The translations under genes were made by a program, and so were the position numbers. The notes under the pieces are model-generated. The model made no database searches, was not told the DNA's origin, and was given only the letters and a program-made list of their open reading frames with translations. 51,512 bases of DNA from Thermodesulfovibrionales bacterium (GTDB taxonomy: Bacteria > Nitrospirota > Thermodesulfovibrionia > Thermodesulfovibrionales > JdFR-86), in the NCBI GenBank assembly GCA_030682405.1, contig JAUXOF010000062.1, forward strand, positions 1 through 51,512, given 5' to 3'. Position 1 is the first letter of the stretch. Each line of letters opens with the position of its first letter. Shown piece by piece: positions 37,758-46,927 of the stretch.

Positions 37758-38426
37758 TCAGTCCGAGATAAGCTCGTTGTTGACCTTTATATCCATCCTG
37801 AGCTTGAGCCCCTCGATGTAGGACTGAAGGGCCTTTTCCTTTTTATCGGCAAGAAGAAGTTCCTTCAACTCCTTTCTAATGGCCTCGTCTCCGCTCAGCC
37901 CCTCAAACTCCTCCGGCGGGATGTCCACAGGCTCGGTCACAAGATTTATCATCTTCTCCGCAATCAGCCCCCTGCGCTTCATGGCCTCATACGCCTGAGG
38001 GGTCATCCTGTTGAGCTTGAGCGTCCTCAAATAGGTATCCCTGTTGAATGCGCCATCCCTGAGGAATGTCGGGTCGTGGGTGATGGAATCCTCAAGCTCC
38101 TCGTCCGTAACCCTCATGCCAGAGTCCTCGGCTGCGGCCTGTATGACCCTCTCGTTTATCAGGTTATTGAGCACCTTCTCTTTAAGCTTCAGTTTCTTTT
38201 CCATCTCCGCGTCGAACTTTTCCTTGTACACTTCCTTTGAAAGCCTCACCGTGGTTTCGTATGCCCTCCAGTACTCCTCAACGCTTATCTTTTCCTTCCC
38301 GACCGTGGCCACTGGCACGCTCGCGGACTGATCTACGGTGCCCACCCCCCAGAAGAGGAAAGAGAGGATTACGAGAACGAAAAGCACGTAGAAGTATTTG
38401 GCATGCCTGCGCATGGACTTAAGCAT
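37758..38426 (-). CDS. PpiD/SurA_N-like membrane-anchored chaperone without PPIase domain
   Basis: 222 residues. The N-terminus ([20 protein letters not shown], then LSFLFWGVGT) is a PpiD-like transmembrane anchor. The SurA_N domain follows (VATVGKEKISVEEYWRAYE, EKVLNNLINERVIQAAAEDSGM). It stops where PpiD would begin its parvulin domain, so only the chaperone half is present. It may hold unfolded secreted proteins at the inner membrane. Its ATG overlaps the NUDIX stop by one base (TAATG), and the NUDIX and hfq genes lie upstream on the same strand. A DNA break or missing C-terminus is not obvious: the tail ends cleanly in a TGA before a tRNA. Confidence 0.7.
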   Translation of the reverse strand: MLKSMRRHAKYFYVLFVLVILSFLFWGVGTVDQSASVPVATVGKEKISVEEYWRAYETTVRLSKEVYKEKFDAEMEKKLKLKEKVLNNLINERVIQAAAEDSGMRVTDEELEDSITHDPTFLRDGAFNRDTYLRTLKLNRMTPQAYEAMKRRGLIAEKMINLVTEPVDIPPEEFEGLSGDEAIRKELKELLLADKKEKALQSYIEGLKLRMDIKVNNELISD

Positions 38427-38824
38427 TAAAACCTCCCTGAGAAATAGTCATCGAGTATTGACCTGTGGTCAAACGCCATATCCTCCGGCAGCGCGGCATG
38501 GCCGAAAACCCCGGCCCTGCCTGCATCGTCACCGGCCCTGAGCGCCCCCCCGCCGGCCTTCGCTATGAAGACCGTGGATATCGTATGATGCCGGGGGTCT
38601 CTTTCAGGGTCGGAATAAGTGTGAAACTGCCTTATAAGCTCCACGTCAAGCCCTGTCTCCTCCTTTGCCTCCCTGACGGCCGCATGCTCAAGGCTCTCGC
38701 CGTAGTCCGCAAACCCCCCCGGAAGCGCCCAGCCCGGAGGAGGGTTCTTCCTCTCTATTAAGACAATCCCGCTTTTGTATTCTATGATTATGTCCACTGT
38801 AGGCAGCGGGTTCCTGTGGGTCAT
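38426..38824 (-). CDS. NUDIX hydrolase
   Basis: 132 residues. The NUDIX box is complete: [27 protein letters not shown] matches G-x5-E-x7-R-E-U-x-E-E-x-G-U. It would hydrolyse a nucleoside diphosphate linked to another group; the PGG ahead of the box and short length resemble ADP-ribose pyrophosphatases. Exact substrate unknown. It lies 16 bases after hfq and overlaps the PpiD-like gene. Confidence 0.85.
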   Translation of the reverse strand: MTHRNPLPTVDIIIEYKSGIVLIERKNPPPGWALPGGFADYGESLEHAAVREAKEETGLDVELIRQFHTYSDPERDPRHHTISTVFIAKAGGGALRAGDDAGRAGVFGHAALPEDMAFDHRSILDDYFSGRF

Positions 38825-38840
38825 TGCCGGAGCCGGATTT

Positions 38841-39080
38841 TCACGGTTCCGGTTTCATATACAGGTTTATTTCAATATCCCTTTCCGGCAGCACCGTTGA
38901 GATGGCATGTTTATATATGAGCTGAAGCACCGCCTCCTTCAGGAGCACAACGAAGTTGTCAAAGCCCTGTATGACGCCTTTTAGCCTAACCCCGTTTGTG
39001 AGGTATATCACAACCGGCACCTTCTCCTTCCTCAACTGGTTGAGATAGCTATCCTGAAGACTCTGATTTGTAGCAGGCAT
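38841..39080 (-). CDS. hfq: RNA chaperone Hfq
   Basis: 79 residues. [29 protein letters not shown] is the Sm1 motif with the proximal-face Gln8-type residue; [11 protein letters not shown] is Sm2 with the YKHA uridine-binding loop. A hexameric RNA chaperone for sRNA-mRNA pairing. GGGAG lies just upstream of ATG 39080. First of three genes read leftward. Confidence 0.95.
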   Translation of the reverse strand: MPATNQSLQDSYLNQLRKEKVPVVIYLTNGVRLKGVIQGFDNFVVLLKEAVLQLIYKHAISTVLPERDIEINLYMKPEP

Positions 39081-39205
39081 ACCTTCTCTCCCCGGAGCCG
39101 TTAACCCTTGCAGGGCCGCAAACTCCTGTTTTTTCTATTTACCTTAAAGTATTTCTCTTAATAATTCAAGGGGGTCTCAATTTAAAAATGTTTCTCAACG
39201 TCCGT

Positions 39206-39233
39206 TTGACTTGTCATTAAATAACCGTATAAA
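39206..39233 (+). promoter_or_regulatory. dnaE promoter giving a leaderless or near-leaderless mRNA
   Basis: TTGACT (39206-39211), 16-bp spacer, TATAAA (39228-39233). Expected start about 39240, one or two bases before ATG 39242. No ribosome binding site fits. Confidence 0.6.
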
Positions 39234-39241
39234 ATCTCCAT

Positions 39242-42200
39242 ATGCACAAGCACTCGGACTACGTCCCCCTCCACCTGCACACGGAATACAGCCTTCTGGA
39301 CGGGGCCATAAGGATAGACGAGCTCATGGAGGCGGCCTCTGCCATGAGGATGCCTGCCGTTACGGTGACAGACCACGGCAACCTGTTTGGCGCGGTGGAG
39401 TTCTATAAAAAAGCAGTCAAGGCGGGAATAAAGCCGATTATCGGCTGCGAGGTCTATGTCGCGCCTGAGAGCCGCTTTGACAGGTCAAGGTCGGAGACGG
39501 ACGAGTCCTCTTTCCACCTGATACTCCTTGCAAAGGACAATGCAGGCTACAGGAACCTCCTTACCCTGGTCTCAAAGGCGTACATAGAGGGTTTTTACTA
39601 CAAGCCCCGTATAGACCGCAGCCTCCTTGAGCAGTACAGCGGGGGACTCATAGCCCTCACCTCCTGCATGAAGGGCGAAGTTCCGTATTATCTCAAAAGG
39701 GACATGACCGAGAGGGCAAGGGAAACGGCCCTCGCGTACAAGCACATACTCGGCCCGGAGAACTTCTTTATAGAGCTTCAGGAAAACGGGCTTGCCGAGC
39801 AGGAGGCGCTGAACAAAAAGCTCATCGCCCTTTCAGAGGAGCTTCACATCGGCCTTGTGGCCACAAACGACTGCCACTACCTCCTTAGGGAGGACGCAAG
39901 GGCGCACGACATACTCCTTTGCATACAGACCGGAAAAACATTCAACAACCCCAAGAGGCTCAGGTTTGAAAGCAACGGGTTTTATTTCAAGTCCCCTGAC
40001 GAGATGAAGGCCGCATTCAGGGACGTGCCTGAGGCGGTGCTCAACACCATGGCCATAGCCGAAAGGTGCAACGTGGAACTTGCCCTCGGGGCAAGCCTCT
40101 TGCCGAAGTTCACCCCTCCGGGCGGAATGAAGGCATCGGCGTATCTTCAGTCATTGGCAGAGGAGGGACTGAGGGAAAGGCTCGGAGGCAGCCCCCCTGA
40201 GGCCTATGCCAAAAGGTTGAGCTTTGAGCTTTCCGTCATAAAGAAAATGGGGTATGCGTCCTATTTCCTCATAGTCTGGGACTTTGTAAATTATTCCAAA
40301 CGGCACGGCATACCCGTGGGCCCGGGCAGGGGCTCTGCCGCAGGCAGCCTCGTCTCCTATGCAACCGGGATAACCGAGATAGACCCCCTGCGCTACAACC
40401 TCCTGTTTGAGCGTTTCTTAAACCCCGACAGGGTAAGCATGCCGGACATAGACATGGACTTCTGCAAGGACAGGAGGGGCGAGGTCATATCCTATGTGTC
40501 GGAGAAGTACGGCAAGGACCACGTAGCACAGATAATAACCTTCGGCACGATGGCGGCAAAGGCCGCCATAAGGGACGTGGCACGCGCCTTGGATTACCCT
40601 TACGCAGAGGCGGACAAGCTCGCAAAGCTCGTCCCTGAGACGCTGAAGATGACGATAGACAACGCCCTCAAAAGCGAGCCCCGGCTTAAGGAGCTTTACG
40701 ACAACGACCCGAAGGTCAAAGAGATTCTGGACATCGCAAAGAGGCTTGAGGGCATCGCAAGGCACGCCTCCACGCATGCCGCAGGGGTGGTCATATCCCC
40801 GGTGCCGCTTACGGACATCGCGCCCCTTTACAAAAACCCCGGGGACGAGACTGTAACCACTCAGTTTGACATGTCCGCCGTGGAGAGCGTGGGGCTTGTA
40901 AAATTCGACCTTTTGGGCTTAAAGACCCTGACGATAATTGACAAGACCCTGAGGCACATAAAGGAGACTGGAGAGGAGTTCCGCTTAAAGGACATCCCGC
41001 TTGACGACAGGGAGACCTACGCTCTTCTTTCTTCGGGCCAGACCACGGGGATATTCCAGTTTGAAAGCGCGGGGATGAGGGACCTCCTCATAAAGCTTGA
41101 GCCCAACAGGTTTGAAGAACTGCTTGCCCTCGTTGCGCTTTACAGGCCCGGGCCCATCAGGAGCGGCATGATAGAGGACTTCATCAAGGGGAAAAAGGGA
41201 CTCATCCCCGTGGAATACAAAATCCCCGGGCTAAAGGGGATACTGGCTGAGACATACGGCGTGATAGTCTATCAGGAACAGGTCATGCGGATTGCAAACG
41301 AGATTGCCAGCTTCACATTGGGGCAGGCAGACGCCCTCAGAAAGGCCATGGGCAAGAAGCTTCCAGAGGAGATGGAAAAGCACAAGGAGGCGTTCATAAA
41401 GGGCGCCGTCTCAAACGGGATAAAAAAAGCAGGCGCGCTTGAGCTCTTCAACCTCATGGCGAAATTCGCAGAGTACGGGTTCAACAAATCGCACTCTGCG
41501 GCTTACGCATACATCGCATACCAGACGGCGTATCTTAAGGCCCATTACCCTGTGGAGTTCATGGCCGCCACACTAAGCGCGGACATAGACAGCACGGACA
41601 AGATAGTGAAGTCCATCAAGGAGCTAAAGAGCATGGGCATTGATATCCTCCCGCCTGACATAAACCACTGCGGGGTGGAGTTCAGGGCCATAGGGGCATC
41701 CATAAGGTTCGGGCTCGGCGCGGTCAAGGGTGTAGGCGCTGCCGCGGTAGAGTCCATTATTGCAGAGAGGCAGAGGGGCGGCCCGTTTGCGTCGTTTGAG
41801 GATTTCAGAAAAAGGGTGGACGGAACAAAGGTGAACAAAAAGGTAATGGAGGCCCTCATAAAGGCAGGGGCGTTTGATTCGGCAACCATAGGGGATAGCG
41901 AACCCGGCGTCTCGGCCATCGCCTCAGGCAGGGCCGGAAACTTAAAGACCCTGAACTCCTCGGGCGGGGCAACGCCGTCTCTGAGCCTTTTTGAGCAGCC
42001 CGAAGAGAAGGCCGGAGAGGAGGCCGGGGACGAGGCGGAGTTCCTGAGAAACGAAAAAGAGGCGCTCGGCTTTTACATTACAGGCAATCCTATGACAAAA
42101 TACAGGGAGGCCCTCGCTGCCATGAACATCAGGGGCACATCAGGGCTTGAAGAGGCCGGCGACAGGGAGGATTTGGAACTGGCGGGAATCGTCACCGCCA

Positions 42201-42694
42201 TTAAGAGGATACGGACCGGCAAGGGAGACATAATGGCTTATATGAGCCTTGAGGATGACGAGGGCAGCGTCGAGGTCATAGTGTTTCCCGAGCTTCTTAA
42301 GAACAACCCCGAACTCGTTAAAAAAGACACCCCTGTGCTCGTCAAGGGCGCTGTTGACAGGACGGACAAGGGCATAAAGCTCGTTGCCAAGGAACTCTCA
42401 GGCCTTGAAAGCTGGATTAAAGACGCAGGCTCAGGACCCAAGACAAACGGCAACGGAAAAAAGGTCGAGATAAGCATAAATATCGGAAACGGCCCTGATA
42501 TGGCGGAAGAAACGCTGCTGGGCCTAAAAAGTCTCCTTGCCTTAAGCCCTGGCGCAGCCCCGCTTTATCTGAAAATCCGCATAGAGGGCAGGGGCGAGGC
42601 GCTGATACTAACGGCAGAGGGGGTGAGGCCGGACCTCTCCCTGATTAAGCGGGTGGAGGGCTTTCTGGGGAAGGGGAGCGTGAGGGTGCGATGA
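39242..42694 (+). CDS. dnaE: DNA polymerase III alpha subunit
   Basis: 1150 residues. The N-terminal PHP domain ([37 protein letters not shown]) keeps its metal-binding His residues. The polymerase core has [15 protein letters not shown] and the [16 protein letters not shown] catalytic Asp pair. HhH and OB-fold regions follow ([16 protein letters not shown]... and [19 protein letters not shown]), and the clamp-binding motif SLSLFEQ lies around residue 915. Replicates the chromosome with the beta clamp. Its stop overlaps the accA start (ATGA). The HhH and OB domains and their order match E. coli-like DnaE, not PolC. Confidence 0.97.
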   Translation: MHKHSDYVPLHLHTEYSLLDGAIRIDELMEAASAMRMPAVTVTDHGNLFGAVEFYKKAVKAGIKPIIGCEVYVAPESRFDRSRSETDESSFHLILLAKDNAGYRNLLTLVSKAYIEGFYYKPRIDRSLLEQYSGGLIALTSCMKGEVPYYLKRDMTERARETALAYKHILGPENFFIELQENGLAEQEALNKKLIALSEELHIGLVATNDCHYLLREDARAHDILLCIQTGKTFNNPKRLRFESNGFYFKSPDEMKAAFRDVPEAVLNTMAIAERCNVELALGASLLPKFTPPGGMKASAYLQSLAEEGLRERLGGSPPEAYAKRLSFELSVIKKMGYASYFLIVWDFVNYSKRHGIPVGPGRGSAAGSLVSYATGITEIDPLRYNLLFERFLNPDRVSMPDIDMDFCKDRRGEVISYVSEKYGKDHVAQIITFGTMAAKAAIRDVARALDYPYAEADKLAKLVPETLKMTIDNALKSEPRLKELYDNDPKVKEILDIAKRLEGIARHASTHAAGVVISPVPLTDIAPLYKNPGDETVTTQFDMSAVESVGLVKFDLLGLKTLTIIDKTLRHIKETGEEFRLKDIPLDDRETYALLSSGQTTGIFQFESAGMRDLLIKLEPNRFEELLALVALYRPGPIRSGMIEDFIKGKKGLIPVEYKIPGLKGILAETYGVIVYQEQVMRIANEIASFTLGQADALRKAMGKKLPEEMEKHKEAFIKGAVSNGIKKAGALELFNLMAKFAEYGFNKSHSAAYAYIAYQTAYLKAHYPVEFMAATLSADIDSTDKIVKSIKELKSMGIDILPPDINHCGVEFRAIGASIRFGLGAVKGVGAAAVESIIAERQRGGPFASFEDFRKRVDGTKVNKKVMEALIKAGAFDSATIGDSEPGVSAIASGRAGNLKTLNSSGGATPSLSLFEQPEEKAGEEAGDEAEFLRNEKEALGFYITGNPMTKYREALAAMNIRGTSGLEEAGDREDLELAGIVTAIKRIRTGKGDIMAYMSLEDDEGSVEVIVFPELLKNNPELVKKDTPVLVKGAVDRTDKGIKLVAKELSGLESWIKDAGSGPKTNGNGKKVEISINIGNGPDMAEETLLGLKSLLALSPGAAPLYLKIRIEGRGEALILTAEGVRPDLSLIKRVEGFLGKGSVRVR

Positions 42695-43686
42695 AGTATT
42701 ACCTCGAATTTGAAAAACCCATAGAGGAGCTTGAACTGAAGATAGAGGAACTCCGGCGGCTTTCCGACGGCAAGGACTTAAACATAGACTCCGAGATAAA
42801 GAACCTTGAGAAGAAGGCCTGGGACCTGCGCTCCGACATATTCAGCAAGCTCAGCAGCTGGCAGAAAACCCAAATAGCAAGGCATCCTGACAGGCCATAT
42901 ACGCTCGATTACATCAACATGATTACAGAGGACTTTGTGGAGCTTCACGGGGACAGGAAGTTCGCCGACGACCCGGCCCTTGTCGGCGGGCTTGGGAGGC
43001 TCAGGGGCAAGGGCGACTCCGTCATGATAATAGGCCACCAGAAGGGCAGGGATGTCAGGGACCGGATAAAGAGGAATTTCGGCCAGCCCCATCCCGAGGG
43101 CTACAGAAAGGCCCTAAGGCTCATGAAGCTTGCCGAGAGGTTCAAGAAACCGGTGATAACCCTCATAGACACGCCCGGCGCGTACCCGGGCATAGGCGCC
43201 GAGGAGCGCGGGCAGGCAGAGGCCATAGCCGTAAACCTCATGGAGATGTCCCGCCTGAGAACCCCCATAGTCTCAATCGTCATCGGAGAGGGCGGAAGCG
43301 GCGGGGCGCTCGCCATCGGGGTTTCGGACAGGCTCTACATGCTTGAGCACTCCGTCTACTCGGTCATATCCCCGGAAGGGTGCGCGGCGATACTCTGGAA
43401 CAAAAACGGCGACCTGTCGTCAGCCGATTTTGCAAGGGCCGCGGATGCGCTTAAGCTCACCGCGCATGACCTCATTGAGTTTAAGATTATAAACGAGATA
43501 ATACCGGAGCCTCTTGGCGGCGCGCACAGGGAGCCGCAGGCACAGGCGGACAGGGTGCTTGAGACCGCAGCAAGGGCAATTGACGAGCTTAAGACAAAAC
43601 AGCCGGGAAAGCTCATAGAGGAAAGATACAGAAGGCTCCGTAAAATCGGAAGCGTCGTCGAAGGCGGCTCGCCCCCCGGGGATTAG
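42691..43686 (+). CDS. accA: Acetyl-CoA carboxylase carboxyltransferase subunit alpha
   Basis: 331 residues. Together with AccD it transfers CO2 from carboxybiotin to acetyl-CoA for fatty acid synthesis. [37 protein letters not shown] and [23 protein letters not shown] are the carboxyltransferase motifs; [15 protein letters not shown] follows. The start overlaps dnaE by four bases, and no separate promoter is seen, so the two are co-expressed. dnaE-accA linkage is common in bacteria. Confidence 0.97.
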   Translation: MKYYLEFEKPIEELELKIEELRRLSDGKDLNIDSEIKNLEKKAWDLRSDIFSKLSSWQKTQIARHPDRPYTLDYINMITEDFVELHGDRKFADDPALVGGLGRLRGKGDSVMIIGHQKGRDVRDRIKRNFGQPHPEGYRKALRLMKLAERFKKPVITLIDTPGAYPGIGAEERGQAEAIAVNLMEMSRLRTPIVSIVIGEGGSGGALAIGVSDRLYMLEHSVYSVISPEGCAAILWNKNGDLSSADFARAADALKLTAHDLIEFKIINEIIPEPLGGAHREPQAQADRVLETAARAIDELKTKQPGKLIEERYRRLRKIGSVVEGGSPPGD

Positions 43687-43734
43687 GGGCGCGGCCAGGC
43701 TACCTAAAAGGAAACTTTCGGCCCTGCCCTGTGC

Positions 43735-43740
43735 TATAAT
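43735..43740 (+). promoter_or_regulatory. -10 element upstream of hicB-like gene
   Basis: TATAAT; a matching -35 is weak. AAGGAGGG follows before ATG 43789. Confidence 0.4.
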
Positions 43741-43788
43741 TTCTTAGGAATAATATAGATAACATAATGATGTTTTTAAGGAGGGAAA

Positions 43789-44064
43789 ATGATAAGCATT
43801 GAGTTCGACATGATGGTCTTTAAGGAAAATAACACCTTTGTGGCTTACTGTCCCGAGCTTGATATATCAAGCTGCGGCAATACCGTCGAACACGCTAAGG
43901 AAATGCTAAAGACCGCCGTGAGGCTTTTCCTTGAAGAGGCCGAAAAGATGGGCACTATTAAAGATATCCTTGAAGAGTCAAACTATAAGAAAGATAAAAG
44001 CGGCAAATGGCTTCCTCCCAAGATGATAGCAACAGAGAAGGAAGCCGGGGCGCTAAACGCCTAA
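43789..44064 (+). CDS. HicB-like antitoxin fold protein, no HicA partner
   Basis: 91 residues with AAGGAGGG upstream. FVAYCPELDISSCGNTVEHAKEMLKTAVRLFLEEAEK is the partial RNase-H fold of HicB. No C-terminal ribbon-helix-helix or HTH is present, and no HicA-sized gene precedes or follows it. It may be a remnant antitoxin or a stand-alone regulator. Its last 12 bases overlap the convergent TrmH-type methyltransferase gene. Confidence 0.7.
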   Translation: MISIEFDMMVFKENNTFVAYCPELDISSCGNTVEHAKEMLKTAVRLFLEEAEKMGTIKDILEESNYKKDKSGKWLPPKMIATEKEAGALNA

Positions 44065-44874
44065 ATTCACTGCTGGCCCCCTCTGCCTGACTGCCTCAAA
44101 AATGATGACTGCTGCTGCGGAAGCCACATTCAGACTTTCCGCCCTGCCGGGTATCGGAACCCCTATCTCCATATCCGCCGCAGCCCTCATCTCCGCGCTT
44201 ACCCCCTCTGATTCGTTTCCAAAAATAATGGCCAGAGGCCCGCTTAAGTCCGCATCGTAGATTGAGTGCCCGGCCTTCTGATGCGTTGCCGCAATCTCTA
44301 TGTTTCCCCCCCTAAGCCAATCTATAAGGTTTTTCATTTCGGCGTTTACAACCGGGATATTAAAGACACTTCCCTGTGACGCCCTCAGGCACTTGGACAT
44401 GAACGGGTCGCACGAGCCGGGAAGCACGATAAACGCATCCGCGCCTGCGGCGTCAGCCGTCCGTATCATGGCGCCCATGTTGCCGGGGTCCGAGACCCCG
44501 TCGCTTACGGCTATAAGAGGGATGTCTTTAAAAGACAGGTCTTCAAGCCTCAGGGGGGCATACGATGACAACGCAACTATCCCCTGAGGCGCCTCGGTGT
44601 CCGTAATTTTACGGAGTATGTTTTCCGTAATCTCAAACATCTCCAAATCCTTTTTCTGAAGCTCCCTGAGAAGCCTCCCGCCCTCTTTTTTGCCTGCGAA
44701 GCCCTCCGTGAAAAAGACTTTTTTTACCGGTGCGCCGGAGGCAATAGCCGTCCTTATAAGATGCGGCCCCTCTATGATGAACTCCTTATGCCTGTACCCT
44801 GCCGGCCTGTTTCGGATTTTGACAAGCTCCTTTATCAGCGGGTTCTGCGGGCTTGTGAGTTCCGTGTACCTCAT
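44053..44874 (-). CDS. TrmH/SpoU-family RNA 2'-O-methyltransferase
   Basis: 273 residues. N-terminal substrate-binding domain (SPQNPLIKELVKIRNRPAGYRHKEFIIEG), then the SPOUT knot: VSDGVSDPGNMGAMIRTADAAG, AIIFGNESEGVS and VPIPGRAESLNVASAAAVIIFEA, the three SpoU motifs with Asn/Arg/Glu/Ser residues. Likely modifies 23S rRNA or tRNA ribose; the target cannot be named. A TATACT (44887-44882) ends eight bases upstream of ATG 44874, pointing to a leaderless transcript. Confidence 0.85.
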   Translation of the reverse strand: MRYTELTSPQNPLIKELVKIRNRPAGYRHKEFIIEGPHLIRTAIASGAPVKKVFFTEGFAGKKEGGRLLRELQKKDLEMFEITENILRKITDTEAPQGIVALSSYAPLRLEDLSFKDIPLIAVSDGVSDPGNMGAMIRTADAAGADAFIVLPGSCDPFMSKCLRASQGSVFNIPVVNAEMKNLIDWLRGGNIEIAATHQKAGHSIYDADLSGPLAIIFGNESEGVSAEMRAAADMEIGVPIPGRAESLNVASAAAVIIFEAVRQRGPAVNLGV

Positions 44875-44923
44875 ATGAAATAGTATAGCCCATCCGCCGG
44901 GTGTGCGGAAGAAAAGAGGGGGG

Positions 44924-45466
44924 CTAATTTTTCAAAAAAGGTTCGAGCTTAACGGTTAGATGAAATGTTTTTGCCAATTCAATCACTTTTTTTATATCGG
45001 CTTTTTTCAAAAGCCGCTTTATATCAACGCTATCCTGTTCCGACAAAGGCAGGAGTTTAAGAAGTATGAGATATTCAGGGGTGGCCACCTTCACGCGCTT
45101 ATCGAACACATCAGTCGGCAGGGCGTGCTCTATGGCTTTCTGCGCCAATTTAAACCCCCTTGCGCTTATAAGGTCTATTTCTATCTGCCCGAAAATAAAG
45201 GAGAGTTTTTCTTTTATATGAGTCCGCTGATTCCCTTCCTGAAGGAAGACTCTTTTATGGAAACGGTGTTCGATATCCGAGGAAAGATTTTTCCACGAGA
45301 CGTCTTTATGAAGGAGCACGACTACATCGACATCTCTGGTTGTTCTCGGCCTCGTCCACGCAGAAAGGGCAAGCCCGCCGATAAGCGCGTAATCCTTTAT
45401 TGTCCCGCCAGCCCGAAGTTCGTCAAGAAGCGAAACGGCATTTCTGAATGCCTCGACTACGGGCAC
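44924..45466 (-). CDS. Nucleotidyltransferase-fold protein (AbiEii/MNT-like)
   Basis: 180 residues from a GTG start that overlaps the stop of a small upstream frame (TAGTG). YALIGGLALSAWTRPRTTRDVDVVVLL carries the GG...D-x-D of DNA-polymerase-beta-like nucleotidyltransferases, and GQIEIDLISARG gives the third acidic residue. The C-terminal half (about 110-180) is helical. This fold is used by MNT antitoxins and AbiEii toxins; which role applies here is unknown. It lies in an AT-richer stretch after the methyltransferase. A paired small gene upstream supports a two-component accessory module. Confidence 0.65.
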   Translation of the reverse strand: MPVVEAFRNAVSLLDELRAGGTIKDYALIGGLALSAWTRPRTTRDVDVVVLLHKDVSWKNLSSDIEHRFHKRVFLQEGNQRTHIKEKLSFIFGQIEIDLISARGFKLAQKAIEHALPTDVFDKRVKVATPEYLILLKLLPLSEQDSVDIKRLLKKADIKKVIELAKTFHLTVKLEPFLKN

Positions 45467-45576
45467 TACTTCTTCCCGTTTTTCCGGGCGGCCTTCCGAA
45501 CACCCTTTTTCAGGGCCAACGCAAGCTCAAGCAGTTCAAGAGAGGTTTCTATGTTTTTCCCGTTCGGCTTTTTCAT
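45466..45576 (-). CDS. Small basic peptide coupled to the nucleotidyltransferase gene
   Basis: 36 residues (MKKPNGKNIETSLELLELAL then ALKKGVRKAARKNGKK). The TAG stop overlaps the GTG start of the nucleotidyltransferase gene by one base. A TATAAT (45592-45587) precedes the ATG by ten bases. Lys/Arg-rich with an amphipathic helix of Leu and Glu; a possible partner protein. It is short, and coding status rests on the coupling, so treat with caution. Confidence 0.45.
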   Translation of the reverse strand: MKKPNGKNIETSLELLELALALKKGVRKAARKNGKK

Positions 45577-45660
45577 GGCGTACTGGATTATAGCATAGCT
45601 TGAACCGCATGGCGGAATCAGTTCATGCGAACTAAGATAGAATTTATTTTAAAATTTATC

Positions 45661-45690
45661 TTGACAAGAATGTTTAATATGATTTAATAT
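45661..45690 (+). promoter_or_regulatory. Promoter and phased repeats upstream of HTH-domain gene
   Basis: TTGACA (45661-45666), 18-bp spacer, TAATAT (45685-45690). Three imperfect 10-bp repeats of the form GTTTAATAT occur at about 45670-45700, one helical turn apart, overlapping the -10. Confidence 0.5.
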
Positions 45691-45731
45691 GTTTAAATAA
45701 GATTAGCATAAGATTTAAAGGAGATGAGGTT

Positions 45732-46535
45732 ATGAAGGAATGGATGAATGTAAAAGAATTAAGTGAATATTTGGGACTACCAGAAAGTAAAATTCGTTTT
45801 TTAATCAAACAAAAAGGCATTCCCTTTTCATCTCGACTTGGAGAGCCGCGGTTTAACAAAAAAGAAATCGACGAGTGGATGAGAGGAGAGTCATCCACAG
45901 AAACGGAAGGAAGGGACAACATGCTGAAAATCCATGACGAGGGAAAAGACTTTATTTATCGGGGGAAACCAATTAAAGATAATACGCTATCTGCAAGCAG
46001 AGTCCTTATTGGGGAAACGCCTTTAAATCGTTTGCCCGGATTTATAAAAAAGACCGTAGAGAAAGTGAAAGGGAAGAAAGAAGGCTATTTGTATCGTGAA
46101 GAATTTAAACCCTTCCTAAATAATTTTAACGACTTCCTCAGGCTTTCTTGTCAGCTTGGGTTAATTAATAATTTGGTGGAGGAGGAGAGAAAAAAACATT
46201 ACCATCCTACAGAATACGCTGAAAGAATTTATCACGAAAACGATCCCCATCAGATAAAGCAAATTATCCTTGAAAGTATTCTTAATATTGTAAGAAAACA
46301 AATTGAGATTAAACCCGATGAAAAACATGCCGTTCTCCTCCTATGGTATTTACTGAAATTAAAAGAAGAGGGGATTAAACCTATGGAATATCATTTTAAG
46401 TTAGATAAAGATAAACCCAATAATTATTTTCCGAAAATACGCTTGGATTTCGCATCGGGCTTGAACTATTTTTTGTTCGAAGGCGATGAGGAAAAAGAAA
46501 GGGAATTTCTAAGTGAGTGGGGTAAGCTTATGTAA
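45732..46535 (+). CDS. Excisionase/MerR-type HTH protein with unknown C-terminal domain
   Basis: 267 residues. The first ~55 are a HTH_17/excisionase-like winged helix (WMNVKELSEYLGLPESKIRFLI, FSSRLGEPRFNKKEIDEWM). The remainder is a long charged domain that I do not recognise (NTLSASRVLIGETPLNRLPG, YLYREEFKPFLNNFND, DEKHAVLLLWYLLKLKE). Excisionase-like domains commonly bind DNA in phage, ICE or regulatory settings. The gene is markedly AT-rich compared with neighbours, a sign of transfer. It has its own promoter with phased repeats; autoregulation is plausible. AAGGAGATGAGG lies just ahead of ATG 45732. Confidence 0.6.
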   Translation: MKEWMNVKELSEYLGLPESKIRFLIKQKGIPFSSRLGEPRFNKKEIDEWMRGESSTETEGRDNMLKIHDEGKDFIYRGKPIKDNTLSASRVLIGETPLNRLPGFIKKTVEKVKGKKEGYLYREEFKPFLNNFNDFLRLSCQLGLINNLVEEERKKHYHPTEYAERIYHENDPHQIKQIILESILNIVRKQIEIKPDEKHAVLLLWYLLKLKEEGIKPMEYHFKLDKDKPNNYFPKIRLDFASGLNYFLFEGDEEKEREFLSEWGKLM

Positions 46536-46637
46536 CGCCTCAGTCACTATCAGAGTTAAGGGTGAGAGCCGCATGGGTCATCTGCCCTGCCTTAGAAAAG
46601 CGTTGACATTTTGGGCTCTTTGATGTGCCAAAAAACC

Positions 46638-46666
46638 TTGACATTTTACGGTTTAAAGGCTATTCT
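46638..46666 (+). promoter_or_regulatory. Promoter of the pilMNOPQ operon
   Basis: TTGACA (46638-46643), 17-bp spacer, TATTCT (46661-46666). A second TTGACATTTT copy lies 35 bp upstream at 46603. AAAAGGAGG precedes the first gene. Confidence 0.7.
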
Positions 46667-46696
46667 TTTAAAGTATAACTTTAAAAGGAGGCTTTT

Positions 46697-46924
46697 ATGA
46701 CTGCTGTGACCTTTGCCGTAACCATAGGGGCGCTTGCATTTCTAATGGGTTTTCTACTCCTGTTTATGCCTTCCGTGCTTAAGAGGCTCAACGAACTATC
46801 CGCAAGGATGATAGCCAGGGTAGACACCATCACTTTCTCATACAGGATAGGGTTCGGCATATCGCTTATGATAATTGCCGCGTTCATGTTCTTCATGGCG
46901 TATTATTTTGCAAAGAGGTACTGA
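46697..46924 (+). CDS. Small two-helix membrane protein ahead of pilM
   Basis: 75 residues. Two hydrophobic segments (VTIGALAFLMGFLLLFMPSV and FGISLMIIAAFMFFMAYYFA) around a basic cytoplasmic loop (KRLNELSARMIARVD). No named family. It lies three bases before pilM and shares its promoter, so a role in type IV pilus assembly is possible. AGGAGG precedes ATG 46697 by about five bases. Confidence 0.6.
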   Translation: MTAVTFAVTIGALAFLMGFLLLFMPSVLKRLNELSARMIARVDTITFSYRIGFGISLMIIAAFMFFMAYYFAKRY

Positions 46925-46927
46925 TTA

